Assembly (NCBI GenBank): GCA_965228695.1
Contig: CBDDIB010000002.1
Span: 3,224,001-3,288,000, forward strand
Reading direction: 5' to 3'
Source: JAJFJD01 sp965228695
Lineage (GTDB): Bacteria; Pseudomonadota; Alphaproteobacteria; UBA8366
Length of the DNA: 64,000 bases
Positions 34,589 to 42,336 of the stretch are shown piece after piece; position 1 is the stretch's first letter; every line of letters starts with the position of its first letter. A program made the position numbers and the translations under genes. The notes beneath the pieces were generated by a model. That model was given only the letters and a program-made list of their open reading frames with translations. It had not been told where the DNA came from and ran no database searches.

Positions 34589-35560
34589 TTATTGGTCTCG
34601 CCGTCCGAAATCCCGTCCAACACGCTCGACAATACCGTTGGCCGTCAGCCCTAACCGGGCGCAGTGCTCGGCGTAGCTGCCGTATTCGGTGACGAAACTG
34701 TCGGGGATGGCAATCGAGATGTATTTGGTATTCGTCAGGTCCTGGGTCGCGCGAAGCACATCGTCGCCGAGGCCGCCGCTTTCCATGTGTTCTTCGATCG
34801 TGACCACATGGCCGGTTTTTCGCACGCTGGTTCGGATAGTCTCGACGTCCAACGGCCGGATCGTATGGACGTGGAGAATATCAGGGTCCCATCCAAGTTG
34901 GCGGAGCGCGGGTAGCGCGTCGATGGCGCTGCGCAATTGCGATCCGGTCGCGATGATCGTCAGGTCAGTCCCTGTCGCTATTGGGAGAGCCTTGCCAAGC
35001 TCGACGCCGCTCGCCGCGATCTCCTCGCCATGGGGATGTCCGGGTATCCGGAACATCGTCAGGCGTTCGTTGGCATAGGCTTGGCGGAACAGGACATTGA
35101 ACTCGGTCGCGCTGCCGGGATGTAGGATTTCCGCGTTCGGCAGCGTCTTCACGAGCGCGAAGTCTCCGTAGCAATGGTGGCTGGCGCCGAGGTTGGAATA
35201 GTCGAAGGCGCTGCCGACGGTGATGAGGTTGCCGCCCAGCTTGTGATAGCAGAAGTCGAGTTTGATCTGTTCGAACGACCGTTCCACGATAAAAGGGGCG
35301 ATCGTGTGGAAGACGGGATGAAATCCGACCTTGCTCAACCCCGCGGCCATGGAAACCGACGTCGGTTCGCAGATTCCGATATTGAAGAAGCGTCCAGGGC
35401 ATGCTTCGGCGAATGGTTGCAGCGCGAAGTGGCTGATGTCGCCGACCATGACCACGAGGCGGGGGTCGAACTGGCCCACTTCCAGCATCGTGTCGGCAAA
35501 TTGCTGCCGGATATTCTTGGTCGGCTCTTGGGGCGAGGGCGGCTTGGGAACGGCGCTCAT
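34589..35560 (-). CDS. split transketolase-like protein, C-terminal (PYR + TK-C) subunit
   Basis: A 323-residue protein with a pyrimidine-binding domain (MVGDISHFALQPF, then FFNIGICEPTSVSMAAGLSKVG) and the C-terminal transketolase domain (TIIATGSQLRSAIDALPALR, then VVTIEEHMESGGLGDDVL). The I-x-E glutamate that activates ThDP is E in GICEPT. It pairs with the N-terminal subunit encoded immediately upstream, their genes overlapping by 4 nt. Split transketolases transfer two-carbon units between ketoses and aldehydes or make branched products; several biosynthetic clusters use them on unusual sugars. Confidence 0.88.
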   Translation of the reverse strand: MSAVPKPPSPQEPTKNIRQQFADTMLEVGQFDPRLVVMVGDISHFALQPFAEACPGRFFNIGICEPTSVSMAAGLSKVGFHPVFHTIAPFIVERSFEQIKLDFCYHKLGGNLITVGSAFDYSNLGASHHCYGDFALVKTLPNAEILHPGSATEFNVLFRQAYANERLTMFRIPGHPHGEEIAASGVELGKALPIATGTDLTIIATGSQLRSAIDALPALRQLGWDPDILHVHTIRPLDVETIRTSVRKTGHVVTIEEHMESGGLGDDVLRATQDLTNTKYISIAIPDSFVTEYGSYAEHCARLGLTANGIVERVGRDFGRRDQ

Positions 35561-36351
35561 GACAGCGCGTCCATGATCGCCGTCAACTCGTCGTCCTTCG
35601 GGATGCGGTGATGCCAGGGACCGTGCCCTTCGAGCATGGACACACCTTTGCCTTTCGTCGTGCGGGCGATGATCGCCAGCGGCCTTTCGTTGGCGGAGAA
35701 ATCGTGCGACGCGAGGATGTCGCCGATGGCGCCGCGTTCGTGACCGTCGACGACATGGGTGGTCCACCCGAAGGCGCGCCATTTTGCCGGCAGGTCGTCG
35801 ATCGGCAGCAGCTGCTGGCCGGATCCGTTCCAATCGACGATCACGCAGAGGTTGCCAAGCTGCCGGTTCAGCGCGACATGCGCGGTCTCCCAGATCGTTC
35901 CTTCGTGACATTCGCCGTCGCCGCAAAGCGCGATCACCCGGTTGGGGCGGCCGTCGATTTGTAAGCCGAGCGCGATCCCGGCGGCGAAGGGCAGGCCGTG
36001 TCCCAGCGATCCAGTCGAGGCCTCGACGCCCGGCACTTTGGTGGCGTCGGGGTGCTCGCCGAGGATGCCGCCTTGTTTGCAGAAGCCGTGCAGGTCTTCG
36101 TCGGTCAGAAAGCCGTGTTCCGCCAACACCACATAAAGGGCGAGGCAACCATGGCCCTTGCTTAGAATGAAATAGTCGCGGTCGGCTCCATCGGGCGATG
36201 CCGGATCGACCTTCAGGAAGTCGCGATAGAGTTCGGCGATGATGTCCACGATCGAAAAGGCGCTCGGGATATGTCCGTCCTGGCCGCGGACGACCATGTC
36301 GACGATGCGGCGGCGCAGGTCTTTGTTCTGGATGAGGGCGGTATCGCTCAT
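35557..36351 (-). CDS. split transketolase-like protein, N-terminal (ThDP-binding) subunit
   Basis: A 264-residue protein. The ThDP/Mg motif is GDGE(144-147)...N175 (LCGDGECHEGTIW to VDWNG). SKGH (65-68) and GSLGHGL (114-120) are the transketolase substrate and cofactor loops. Full-length transketolase is about 650 residues; here the PP domain is separate from the PYR/C subunit. I start at MSDTALIQNK, since the longer frame reads into the SDR gene. Overlaps of 4 nt on both sides show tight translational coupling in the operon. Confidence 0.88.
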   Translation of the reverse strand: MSDTALIQNKDLRRRIVDMVVRGQDGHIPSAFSIVDIIAELYRDFLKVDPASPDGADRDYFILSKGHGCLALYVVLAEHGFLTDEDLHGFCKQGGILGEHPDATKVPGVEASTGSLGHGLPFAAGIALGLQIDGRPNRVIALCGDGECHEGTIWETAHVALNRQLGNLCVIVDWNGSGQQLLPIDDLPAKWRAFGWTTHVVDGHERGAIGDILASHDFSANERPLAIIARTTKGKGVSMLEGHGPWHHRIPKDDELTAIMDALS

Positions 36352-37127
36352 TGGCCGAAAAATCCTCTTCCTTGGCCGCCGTCGATCGGCACGATCGAAC
36401 CGACGCAAAATGACGCCATCTCGGAACAGAGAAAGGTCACCACATTGCCGATTTCGTCGGGTTCGCCGAAGCGATGAATAGCCATCCGGTCCGCAAGATA
36501 TTTCTCGACATGGCCGGGGTTGGTTCTTCGCGTCTCGTCCCAATAGCCGCCCTCCGTGAAAACCGCTCCCGGCAGTACGGCCGTCATCGCAATGCCGTCC
36601 GGCGCGAGCACGCGGCCCATGGACCGGGTATATGCGGTGAGGGCGGCTTTCACACTGCAATAGGGAACGGGGCCGTGGTTTTCCATCGCGGATATCGACG
36701 ACACCATGACAATACGGCCCCACCCACGCTGTTGCATGGTCGGGATTAGCGCCTCGTTCAGTTCGAGCGCCACCTCCATATTCGCGCGCCACACCTTCCG
36801 CCAATCGGCGACGCTGCAAAAGGGATCGTTGATATCCAATGTTCCGCCTAGGTTGTGTACGACGATATCGATCGGCCAGAAATCCGATTCCTTGAGAAAC
36901 TCGATCAGGCGGTTCGGTCCGTCATCATCAACCAGATCGACCGCGGTTCCGACATGCGTCCGATCGCGGCTCGGCAACTCCGCAAGAAGGGATTCGATAT
37001 CGGATGCGGTCCGGGAACACGCCGCGATATGCGCGCCTTCCCGGGCAAGGCATCGCGCCATCGACCGGCCTAACCCCCGACCCGATGCCGTAACGAGCGC
37101 GCGCTTCTTGCTCAATCCAAGATCCAT
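36348..37127 (-). CDS. short-chain dehydrogenase/reductase with intact triad
   Basis: A 259-residue classical SDR. The cofactor motif is TASGRGLGRSMA (about 13-24). The catalytic residues are S143, Y156 and K160 (PYCSVKAALTAY). The C-terminus ends IVPIDGGQGRGFFG, the usual 'vDGG' end. The basic residues after strand 2 (CSRT) suggest NADP preference. It would reduce or oxidise a keto/hydroxy group, perhaps on the two-carbon branch installed by the ThDP enzymes of the same operon; this last step is inference. Confidence 0.88.
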   Translation of the reverse strand: MDLGLSKKRALVTASGRGLGRSMARCLAREGAHIAACSRTASDIESLLAELPSRDRTHVGTAVDLVDDDGPNRLIEFLKESDFWPIDIVVHNLGGTLDINDPFCSVADWRKVWRANMEVALELNEALIPTMQQRGWGRIVMVSSISAMENHGPVPYCSVKAALTAYTRSMGRVLAPDGIAMTAVLPGAVFTEGGYWDETRRTNPGHVEKYLADRMAIHRFGEPDEIGNVVTFLCSEMASFCVGSIVPIDGGQGRGFFGQ

Positions 37128-37155
37128 CGGAGCCCCTGCTGCTGCCTATTGCCTA

Positions 37156-38334
37156 TCATAACATTCCGAGCGGATGAACGATGTGGCGCGGTCGAAACGC
37201 CTGAAGCTTTGCGATGATCGCGCCCGCGTGGTCGGGGGCTGTGATCAGCACGGCGCTATCGACGAGGTCATGATTTGCCGTATCGCTTTTAATCTTAACC
37301 GGCAGATTGCTGTATCGCAGGCCATTCTTCGCAGGATCGTCATCAACGACGTGCTGCAGGTAAGAAAGGTCGGTGCGGAGGTGCCACGCCAGCACCGGCA
37401 ACATTTGCGCGGCGCCGTATCCGACGATCTGTACGTCGTTGCGGAGAAATTCCAGCGACTCGATCACGTTATCCATTCGCCGGCGAAACGTGTCGTAACG
37501 CTGACGGATTTCGCCCGCCGAAACGGGCCGTGCCGGTTGATCCGCGGACCGGGCGGTGTCGTTTTTCCGAACGGCGACAAGGCGTGCGCCCCAGTCATGC
37601 CAGTTGACCGTGTCGTGAACGATCGTTCCGCCGCAATCGGCCACCAAGCGGTGGAGGACCGGCCGGCTGAAATAGTGAAGGTGCTGATGAAAAACGTGGT
37701 CGAACCGGAATTTCTCGACCATTGCTTCGAGGCCCGGCACCTCGAGCATAAGTATCCCGTCCTGCGACAGCATTCCAAGCATCGAACGAACCACCGCTCG
37801 GGGATCCCAAAGATGTTCGAGCGTATGCCGGCAGACCAGTAAATCGGGTTCGTCTCCCAGCGTGTGTGCGAGGTCGGCATCTTCGATCGTGGCCCCTATG
37901 ACTTCTACCTCGTCGTCGTCCGGTTGGCTGCCGGTCCAGATGGGGTCGACGCCAACCCGGCGTTGCGCGCGCCCATGGAGTTGTTTCAGACAGAACAGAT
38001 CGTTGCAGCCGATATCCACTGCCAAGCGGAAGGTTCGCTGCCCGACAAGTTTTTCGAGCACGGCCAGAAATGCGGCCGTTCCACGCCGCCCTGTCGGGCT
38101 GGCGCCGGTGCGAAAATGGTAATCGGCGCTATAGAGGAGCGCCGGGTTCAGGAACGTTGCGAGTTGGACGTGACCGCATTCGGGACATTGGACAAGCAAT
38201 TGGTCGTAGGCAGAGGGCGGCTCGCTAGGTGCTTTACGGCAAAAGGTATCCGTTAGCGGCAGCCCCGGGAGATCAACAAGCACGTCCGGCTCGTCATAGC
38301 CGCACACTGCGCATGGCTTAGGCCTTGTGTTCAT
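37156..38334 (-). CDS. NDP-sugar C-methyltransferase-type protein
   Basis: A 392-residue three-part methyltransferase. The N-terminal zinc-binding part has C8-x2-C11 and C50-x2-C53 (CAVCGYDE, CPECGHV). The SAM domain follows (LAVDIGCNDLFCLKQL; VFHQHLHYFSRPVL). The C-terminal part has IVGYGAAQMLPVLAWHL. This architecture and the HQHLHYFS motif are those of sugar C-methyltransferases such as TylC3/NovU relatives, which add a methyl to C3 or C5 of keto-sugar nucleotides. A longer frame starts at a GTG at 38349; I prefer the ATG at 38334, right before the zinc motif. It overlaps the epimerase gene by 17 nt. Confidence 0.87.
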   Translation of the reverse strand: MNTRPKPCAVCGYDEPDVLVDLPGLPLTDTFCRKAPSEPPSAYDQLLVQCPECGHVQLATFLNPALLYSADYHFRTGASPTGRRGTAAFLAVLEKLVGQRTFRLAVDIGCNDLFCLKQLHGRAQRRVGVDPIWTGSQPDDDEVEVIGATIEDADLAHTLGDEPDLLVCRHTLEHLWDPRAVVRSMLGMLSQDGILMLEVPGLEAMVEKFRFDHVFHQHLHYFSRPVLHRLVADCGGTIVHDTVNWHDWGARLVAVRKNDTARSADQPARPVSAGEIRQRYDTFRRRMDNVIESLEFLRNDVQIVGYGAAQMLPVLAWHLRTDLSYLQHVVDDDPAKNGLRYSNLPVKIKSDTANHDLVDSAVLITAPDHAGAIIAKLQAFRPRHIVHPLGML

Positions 38335-39304
38335 AGTCCAACGGCTCACGCGCTATTTCAGTCCAATTGGAATCAATCCAATCGACCACCTTATTGATGC
38401 CATCCGGTAGTGAAATCTTTGGCTGCCAACCGAATTCTCGCCGGGCTTTCCGGGAATCCACGAGGTAGGCGGCATCCTGGCCGGGGCGATCGTCGACGCT
38501 TCGGGTCGCGCGGTCGAAGTCTGCGCCGGTCCTTTCGCAGATATGGCGCACCACATCGCAAACCCGATGTCCGCCGTCGGGTGAAAAATGATAGATCTCG
38601 CCAATTCGCCCGCTCGTGGCCGCCGCGTAGACGCCATCGCTTACATCGCGGATATGAATGTACGATTTGACCGCCTGACCGCCGCCATGCAGTTCGATGA
38701 CGCGGTCGAGTTTCACATAAATGACACTCCGCGGAATGATCTTGAAGAGTTGCTGATGCGCGCCATAGACATTTGTCGCCCGGATGGAAACCGCTGGAAA
38801 CGCGAATTCGTCGATATAGGTCCGGATCAACATGTCCGCGGCGGCCTTTGATGCCGCATAGGGGGTGGACGGATTCATCGGCTGGTCTTCGAGCACATCG
38901 TGATCGCATGTGCCGTAGACCTCCGGAGACGATATATGAACGTATCGTTTCAGGTAGGTCCGTTGCCGCAACTCCTTTAACAGACGTGCAAGGGCGACCG
39001 TGTTCGTTTGGAACCAATGGTCCGGGTATTGCCAACTGGGGCCGACTTCGCTTTGGGCGGCGTAGTTCACGATCGCTTCCGGCCCGAACGCGTCGAGCGC
39101 AGCGACGATCTCGTCGGTGGCATGATTCAGATCGGCTTGTAGAAACCGGAACTTTGTCAGGTCGCGCGTGAGATACGGTAGGTGGATCGCCGATTTTTCC
39201 GGTGAGCGGCTAATGCCCAGGACGTCGTGTCCACCGCTCGTTAGCAGTAGGTCGATGAAGTCGCTTCCGGAGAAGGAGTTGCTGCCGATCACCGCGATAC
39301 GCAT
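38318..39304 (-). CDS. nucleotide-sugar epimerase/4,6-dehydratase-like SDR
   Basis: A 328-residue extended SDR. It starts MRIAVIGSNSFSGSDFIDLL; the glycine motif reads GSNSFSGS, slightly atypical of GxxGxxG. HISSPEVYGTCD and the Y-x3-K site YAASKAAADML are clear. ATNVYGAHQQLFKIIPR and YIHIRDVSDGVY match the dTDP-glucose 4,6-dehydratase/GDP-mannose-4,6-dehydratase branch. It would make a 4-keto-6-deoxy sugar nucleotide or epimerise one, giving the keto-sugar that C-methyltransferases and ThDP enzymes need. It lies 1 nt from the E1-beta gene. Confidence 0.87.
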   Translation of the reverse strand: MRIAVIGSNSFSGSDFIDLLLTSGGHDVLGISRSPEKSAIHLPYLTRDLTKFRFLQADLNHATDEIVAALDAFGPEAIVNYAAQSEVGPSWQYPDHWFQTNTVALARLLKELRQRTYLKRYVHISSPEVYGTCDHDVLEDQPMNPSTPYAASKAAADMLIRTYIDEFAFPAVSIRATNVYGAHQQLFKIIPRSVIYVKLDRVIELHGGGQAVKSYIHIRDVSDGVYAAATSGRIGEIYHFSPDGGHRVCDVVRHICERTGADFDRATRSVDDRPGQDAAYLVDSRKARREFGWQPKISLPDGINKVVDWIDSNWTEIAREPLDYEHKA

Positions 39305-39305
39305 A

Positions 39306-40379
39306 TTAGAATGGTCCTGCGAAATCGTTGTCGGGTACGTCGTGCGGCATGCGTCTTTCGGATGGAAATTCGAACCGGGATTTCGGGATGCCGAGCATTT
39401 CGGCGATAAGTTTTACGATATCGTTGGACTCGGGATAGAAGCCGTCTGTAAGACCTGGGCTGGTTGGCGTCGGACAATCGGGAAGTGCGATGCGGCGTGG
39501 CGCCGCGCGCAGACTGCCAAGGGTATGCTCCGCCACGCGCGCGATAATTTCGCCCGCAAACCCACAATGGGCCCAGCCGCAGTCCGCGACGACGAGATGC
39601 CCGGTCTTTTCGACGGACGAGAATATTGTCTCGGGCTGCAGAGGGTTCAGGGTATGCACATCGATAACTTCGGCCGAAACGCCGGCGTCGCCCAATGTCG
39701 TCGCCGCCCGTAACGCCTCGATCGTCATGAAACTCGAAGCGACGATTGTGACGTCCGCGCCCTCACGGGCGACTTTCGCGGCGCCGAGGGGGATTTCCTC
39801 ATAACCGTCGGGGACAGGTCCGACAATATCGTACAACCATCTGTGTTCGATGAAGATCGTCGGGTTGTCGTCGGCGATGGCCGCCAGCAACAACCCTTTG
39901 GCGTCGGCGGGAAGCGAGGGCATCACGACCTTCAAGCCGGGGATATGCGCAAACCAATTGTGAAGGCTTTGACTATGCTGCGGGCCTTGTCCCCATCCGC
40001 GGCCGATCACCATCCGAATGACAATCGGCGCCTTCATCCGGCCGTCGAACATGTAGTGCCATTTCGCCGCTTGATTAACGATTTGCTCCATGGAGTGAAA
40101 TGCGAAGTCAATGCGCTGATGGGTCATGATCGGGCGCATCCCGTCAATGGCGGCGCCGAGGACGAGACCGGTCGCCGCATTCTCCGACACCGGCATGTCC
40201 AAGACCCGGTCGGATCCGAAGGTCTCTACCAATCCCGTCGTGGTGCCGAAAATGCCCTTTGGATCGGGGGCGCCGAGACCGATAACGAAGACCGACGGGT
40301 CTTTCTCCAATGCGATGCGTATTGCCTCATTGATCGCGGAGGCGAACGATTTTTCGCGCGTTGGTTTGTCCCGGGTCAT
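39306..40379 (-). CDS. E1-beta-like ThDP-dependent subunit (pyruvate/acetoin dehydrogenase type)
   Basis: A 357-residue protein. A PYR domain (VFVIGLGAPDPKGIFGTTTGL, then RVLDMPVSENAATGLVLGAAI, with the catalytic Glu in SENA) is followed by a transketolase C-terminal domain (VTIVASSFMTIEALRAA; EKTGHLVVADCGWAHCGFAGEII in parts). It pairs with the E1-alpha-like gene just upstream (4-nt overlap). No dihydrolipoyl transferase (E2) or E3 gene is in the operon, so the pair probably does not feed a classical dehydrogenase complex. In some antibiotic sugar pathways such E1 pairs are proposed to add two-carbon units to sugars. Confidence 0.88.
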   Translation of the reverse strand: MTRDKPTREKSFASAINEAIRIALEKDPSVFVIGLGAPDPKGIFGTTTGLVETFGSDRVLDMPVSENAATGLVLGAAIDGMRPIMTHQRIDFAFHSMEQIVNQAAKWHYMFDGRMKAPIVIRMVIGRGWGQGPQHSQSLHNWFAHIPGLKVVMPSLPADAKGLLLAAIADDNPTIFIEHRWLYDIVGPVPDGYEEIPLGAAKVAREGADVTIVASSFMTIEALRAATTLGDAGVSAEVIDVHTLNPLQPETIFSSVEKTGHLVVADCGWAHCGFAGEIIARVAEHTLGSLRAAPRRIALPDCPTPTSPGLTDGFYPESNDIVKLIAEMLGIPKSRFEFPSERRMPHDVPDNDFAGPF

Positions 40380-41341
40380 CGGGCGTAAACCCGCTGGTAC
40401 GCGTTTGAAACGTCGGGAAAGTCGCTTGTCCGGGCGAACTCGAAGGCTTCAGCGATTTCCTTGGTGATCTCGGCCCGCGCTACTAATTTCATCGTTTCGA
40501 TGTCCGAACCGGAGGCGGACATGTGTTCCTCCGCAAGAAAAATTGGGCATTTCGATCGCCAAGCCGCCGTTTCATCAGGCGGACGGTAACCAAGATCGTC
40601 GTCGACGTTTGGTCCGCAATGCTCCCGCCATCGATAGGTGGCGAATTCCAGAAAAAAGGGTCCGTTCCCGTCCCGTGCATGGGCAATCGCGGCGCTGGCG
40701 GCTGAAAAACACGCTGAGACGTCGTTTCCATCATGGCTGCCGGACGTTACACCGAGCGAACGGGCGACGTCTGATATCTCACGGCCGTCCGGCTGCCGCA
40801 CATCGAGCGGCGAGTAAACGGAATAAAAATTGTTCTCGCAGACGAACACGATCGGCAGGTTATGCAATGCCGCTAGGTTTAGACTTTCGTGAAAGGCGCC
40901 GGCCTCCGTCGCGCCTTCGCCGAAGAATACGGCGGTGACCCTATCGATACCGTGGCGTTTTGCGGAAAAGGCGGTGCCGACGGCGATCGGGATCGTACTG
41001 GCGACAATCGGCGCGGCCGCAAGGAATCCTGCGGCAATATCGACGAGATGCATCGATCCGCCCTTACCGCCGGTGCATCCGGAAGATTTGCCGTAGAGTT
41101 CGGCGATCATCGGTTTCAAGGCGCCGCCCTTGGCAAGGTAGTGGGCATGGCATCGATGCCCGCTCAGGACCACGTCCTCGCGCCGGAGCGCCTGACAGAC
41201 ACCGACCGCCGGTGCTTCCTGTCCGATTGAGAGATGAACGGGGCAGCGCATTTCTTGATCACCGTATGCGGCCGCGATCGATTCCTCGATCAATCGAATG
41301 CGCAGCATTTCTCGGTACAGCGTCTCGAAAGTGTTGCTCAC
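40376..41341 (-). CDS. E1-alpha-like ThDP-binding subunit (pyruvate/acetoin dehydrogenase type)
   Basis: A 321-residue protein. The ThDP motif is GEGA (141-144) ... NN (170-171): FFGEGATEAGAFHESL to VCENNFYS. IGQEAPAVGV, GHRCHAHYLAKGG and GGKGGSMHL are E1-alpha landmarks. The region around the phosphorylation loop of E1 is short, as in bacterial acetoin-type enzymes. It starts at a GTG (41341) that overlaps the preceding SDR stop by 4 nt. With E1-beta it forms an alpha2-beta2 ThDP enzyme; the sugar-gene setting suggests pyruvate as donor and a keto-sugar as acceptor (inference). Confidence 0.88.
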   Translation of the reverse strand: MSNTFETLYREMLRIRLIEESIAAAYGDQEMRCPVHLSIGQEAPAVGVCQALRREDVVLSGHRCHAHYLAKGGALKPMIAELYGKSSGCTGGKGGSMHLVDIAAGFLAAAPIVASTIPIAVGTAFSAKRHGIDRVTAVFFGEGATEAGAFHESLNLAALHNLPIVFVCENNFYSVYSPLDVRQPDGREISDVARSLGVTSGSHDGNDVSACFSAASAAIAHARDGNGPFFLEFATYRWREHCGPNVDDDLGYRPPDETAAWRSKCPIFLAEEHMSASGSDIETMKLVARAEITKEIAEAFEFARTSDFPDVSNAYQRVYAR

Positions 41342-42336
41342 CGCAACTCAACCTCCTGCATCGTTTGGATGTTGTAGTAGCGGGGGTCTTGCATGGCGTT
41401 GGGAACGGATTTTTGCGCAAAGGCCCGGGTGAGTCCTTCCACTGCGTCGGGTATGGTGTGACGAGGTTGAAAACCAAGTTCCGACCCAATCAATTCCGAT
41501 GAGATATGGTAGGAACGCAGATCATCCGTCGGTTCCACGGCGATATCCACCGAATTCCCGACCACGCTCCGAACCATTTCCGCAATTTCCATGACGGATC
41601 GGTTTTCGTAGCCGGCATTGTAGGTCTTGCCGTCGATGCGGTCCGGGGCTTCCCGCAAACAATATAGGTAAAGGTCGGTCATATCTTCGATATGAATGTT
41701 TGGCCGAAGCTGCGATCCGCCGAACACGCGAATCTTGCCATTGTTCACCGCGTGGTTCGTCAGGATATTCACGGTAAGATCCAACCGCAGACGCGGCGCG
41801 TATCCGCATACGGTCGCGGGGCGGAGAATTAGCGTCGTGAAACCGTCCTCGCGTTCCTCGTGCAGGACGTCTTCGCAACGCGCTTTGAACTTCGAGTAGT
41901 CGGTCAACGGCTCGAGCGTCATTTCTTCCGTCACGTTCGGCTCGCTTTTGAGACCGTAGACCGATGACGATGACGCATAGATGAACCGCGTCACGCCGCT
42001 TTTTTTCGCAGCGCGAACGAGCGGACGGAAAGCATCGTAGTTGATCGACCGGCCCAGCTGCGGGTCGAGTTCGAAGGACGGATCGTTCGATATGCAGGCT
42101 AGATGGAGGACGGCGTCGCAATCGCTCAGAGCGTTTGCCACGACCGCGGGATCCCTAAGATCGCCGGTAATCTCACGCAGCAATGGATTATCCCGAACGC
42201 CGGCGAGCGGCTCGCGCCCGTAAAGGTATAGGTCCAGCACGGTGACGCCGATGTCGGCCGCAAGGAGTTTTGGAACAAGCCGGCTGCCGACATAGCCTGC
42301 TCCGCCGGTCACCAATACCCGTCTCGGACCGCTCAC
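41338..42336 (-). CDS. nucleotide-sugar epimerase/dehydratase (extended SDR)
   Basis: A 332-residue extended SDR: VLVTGGAGYVGSRLVPKLL with the GxxGxxG motif, ASSSSVYGLKSEPN (active-site Ser/Thr region), and YSKFKARCEDVL with Tyr and Lys of the Y-x3-K site. LRPATVCGYAPRLRLDLTVNIL and FGGSQLRPNIHIEDMTD follow. These features place it near the bacterial NAD-epimerases of LPS regions (UDP-glucose 4-epimerase/ADP-heptose epimerase-like). It is second in the operon, directly after the HldE-like gene, so it may act on the same nucleotide-activated heptose or related sugar. A GTG start at 42336 overlaps the preceding stop. Confidence 0.87.
   Translation of the reverse strand: MSGPRRVLVTGGAGYVGSRLVPKLLAADIGVTVLDLYLYGREPLAGVRDNPLLREITGDLRDPAVVANALSDCDAVLHLACISNDPSFELDPQLGRSINYDAFRPLVRAAKKSGVTRFIYASSSSVYGLKSEPNVTEEMTLEPLTDYSKFKARCEDVLHEEREDGFTTLILRPATVCGYAPRLRLDLTVNILTNHAVNNGKIRVFGGSQLRPNIHIEDMTDLYLYCLREAPDRIDGKTYNAGYENRSVMEIAEMVRSVVGNSVDIAVEPTDDLRSYHISSELIGSELGFQPRHTIPDAVEGLTRAFAQKSVPNAMQDPRYYNIQTMQEVELR

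Noticed and set aside
34589..36148. Long frame (519 codons) extending the split transketolase upstream
   Set aside because: The first 196 codons run opposite in sense to the ThDP subunit's reading frame content and lack motifs. The true start is the ATG at 35560, coupled to the ThDP subunit stop.
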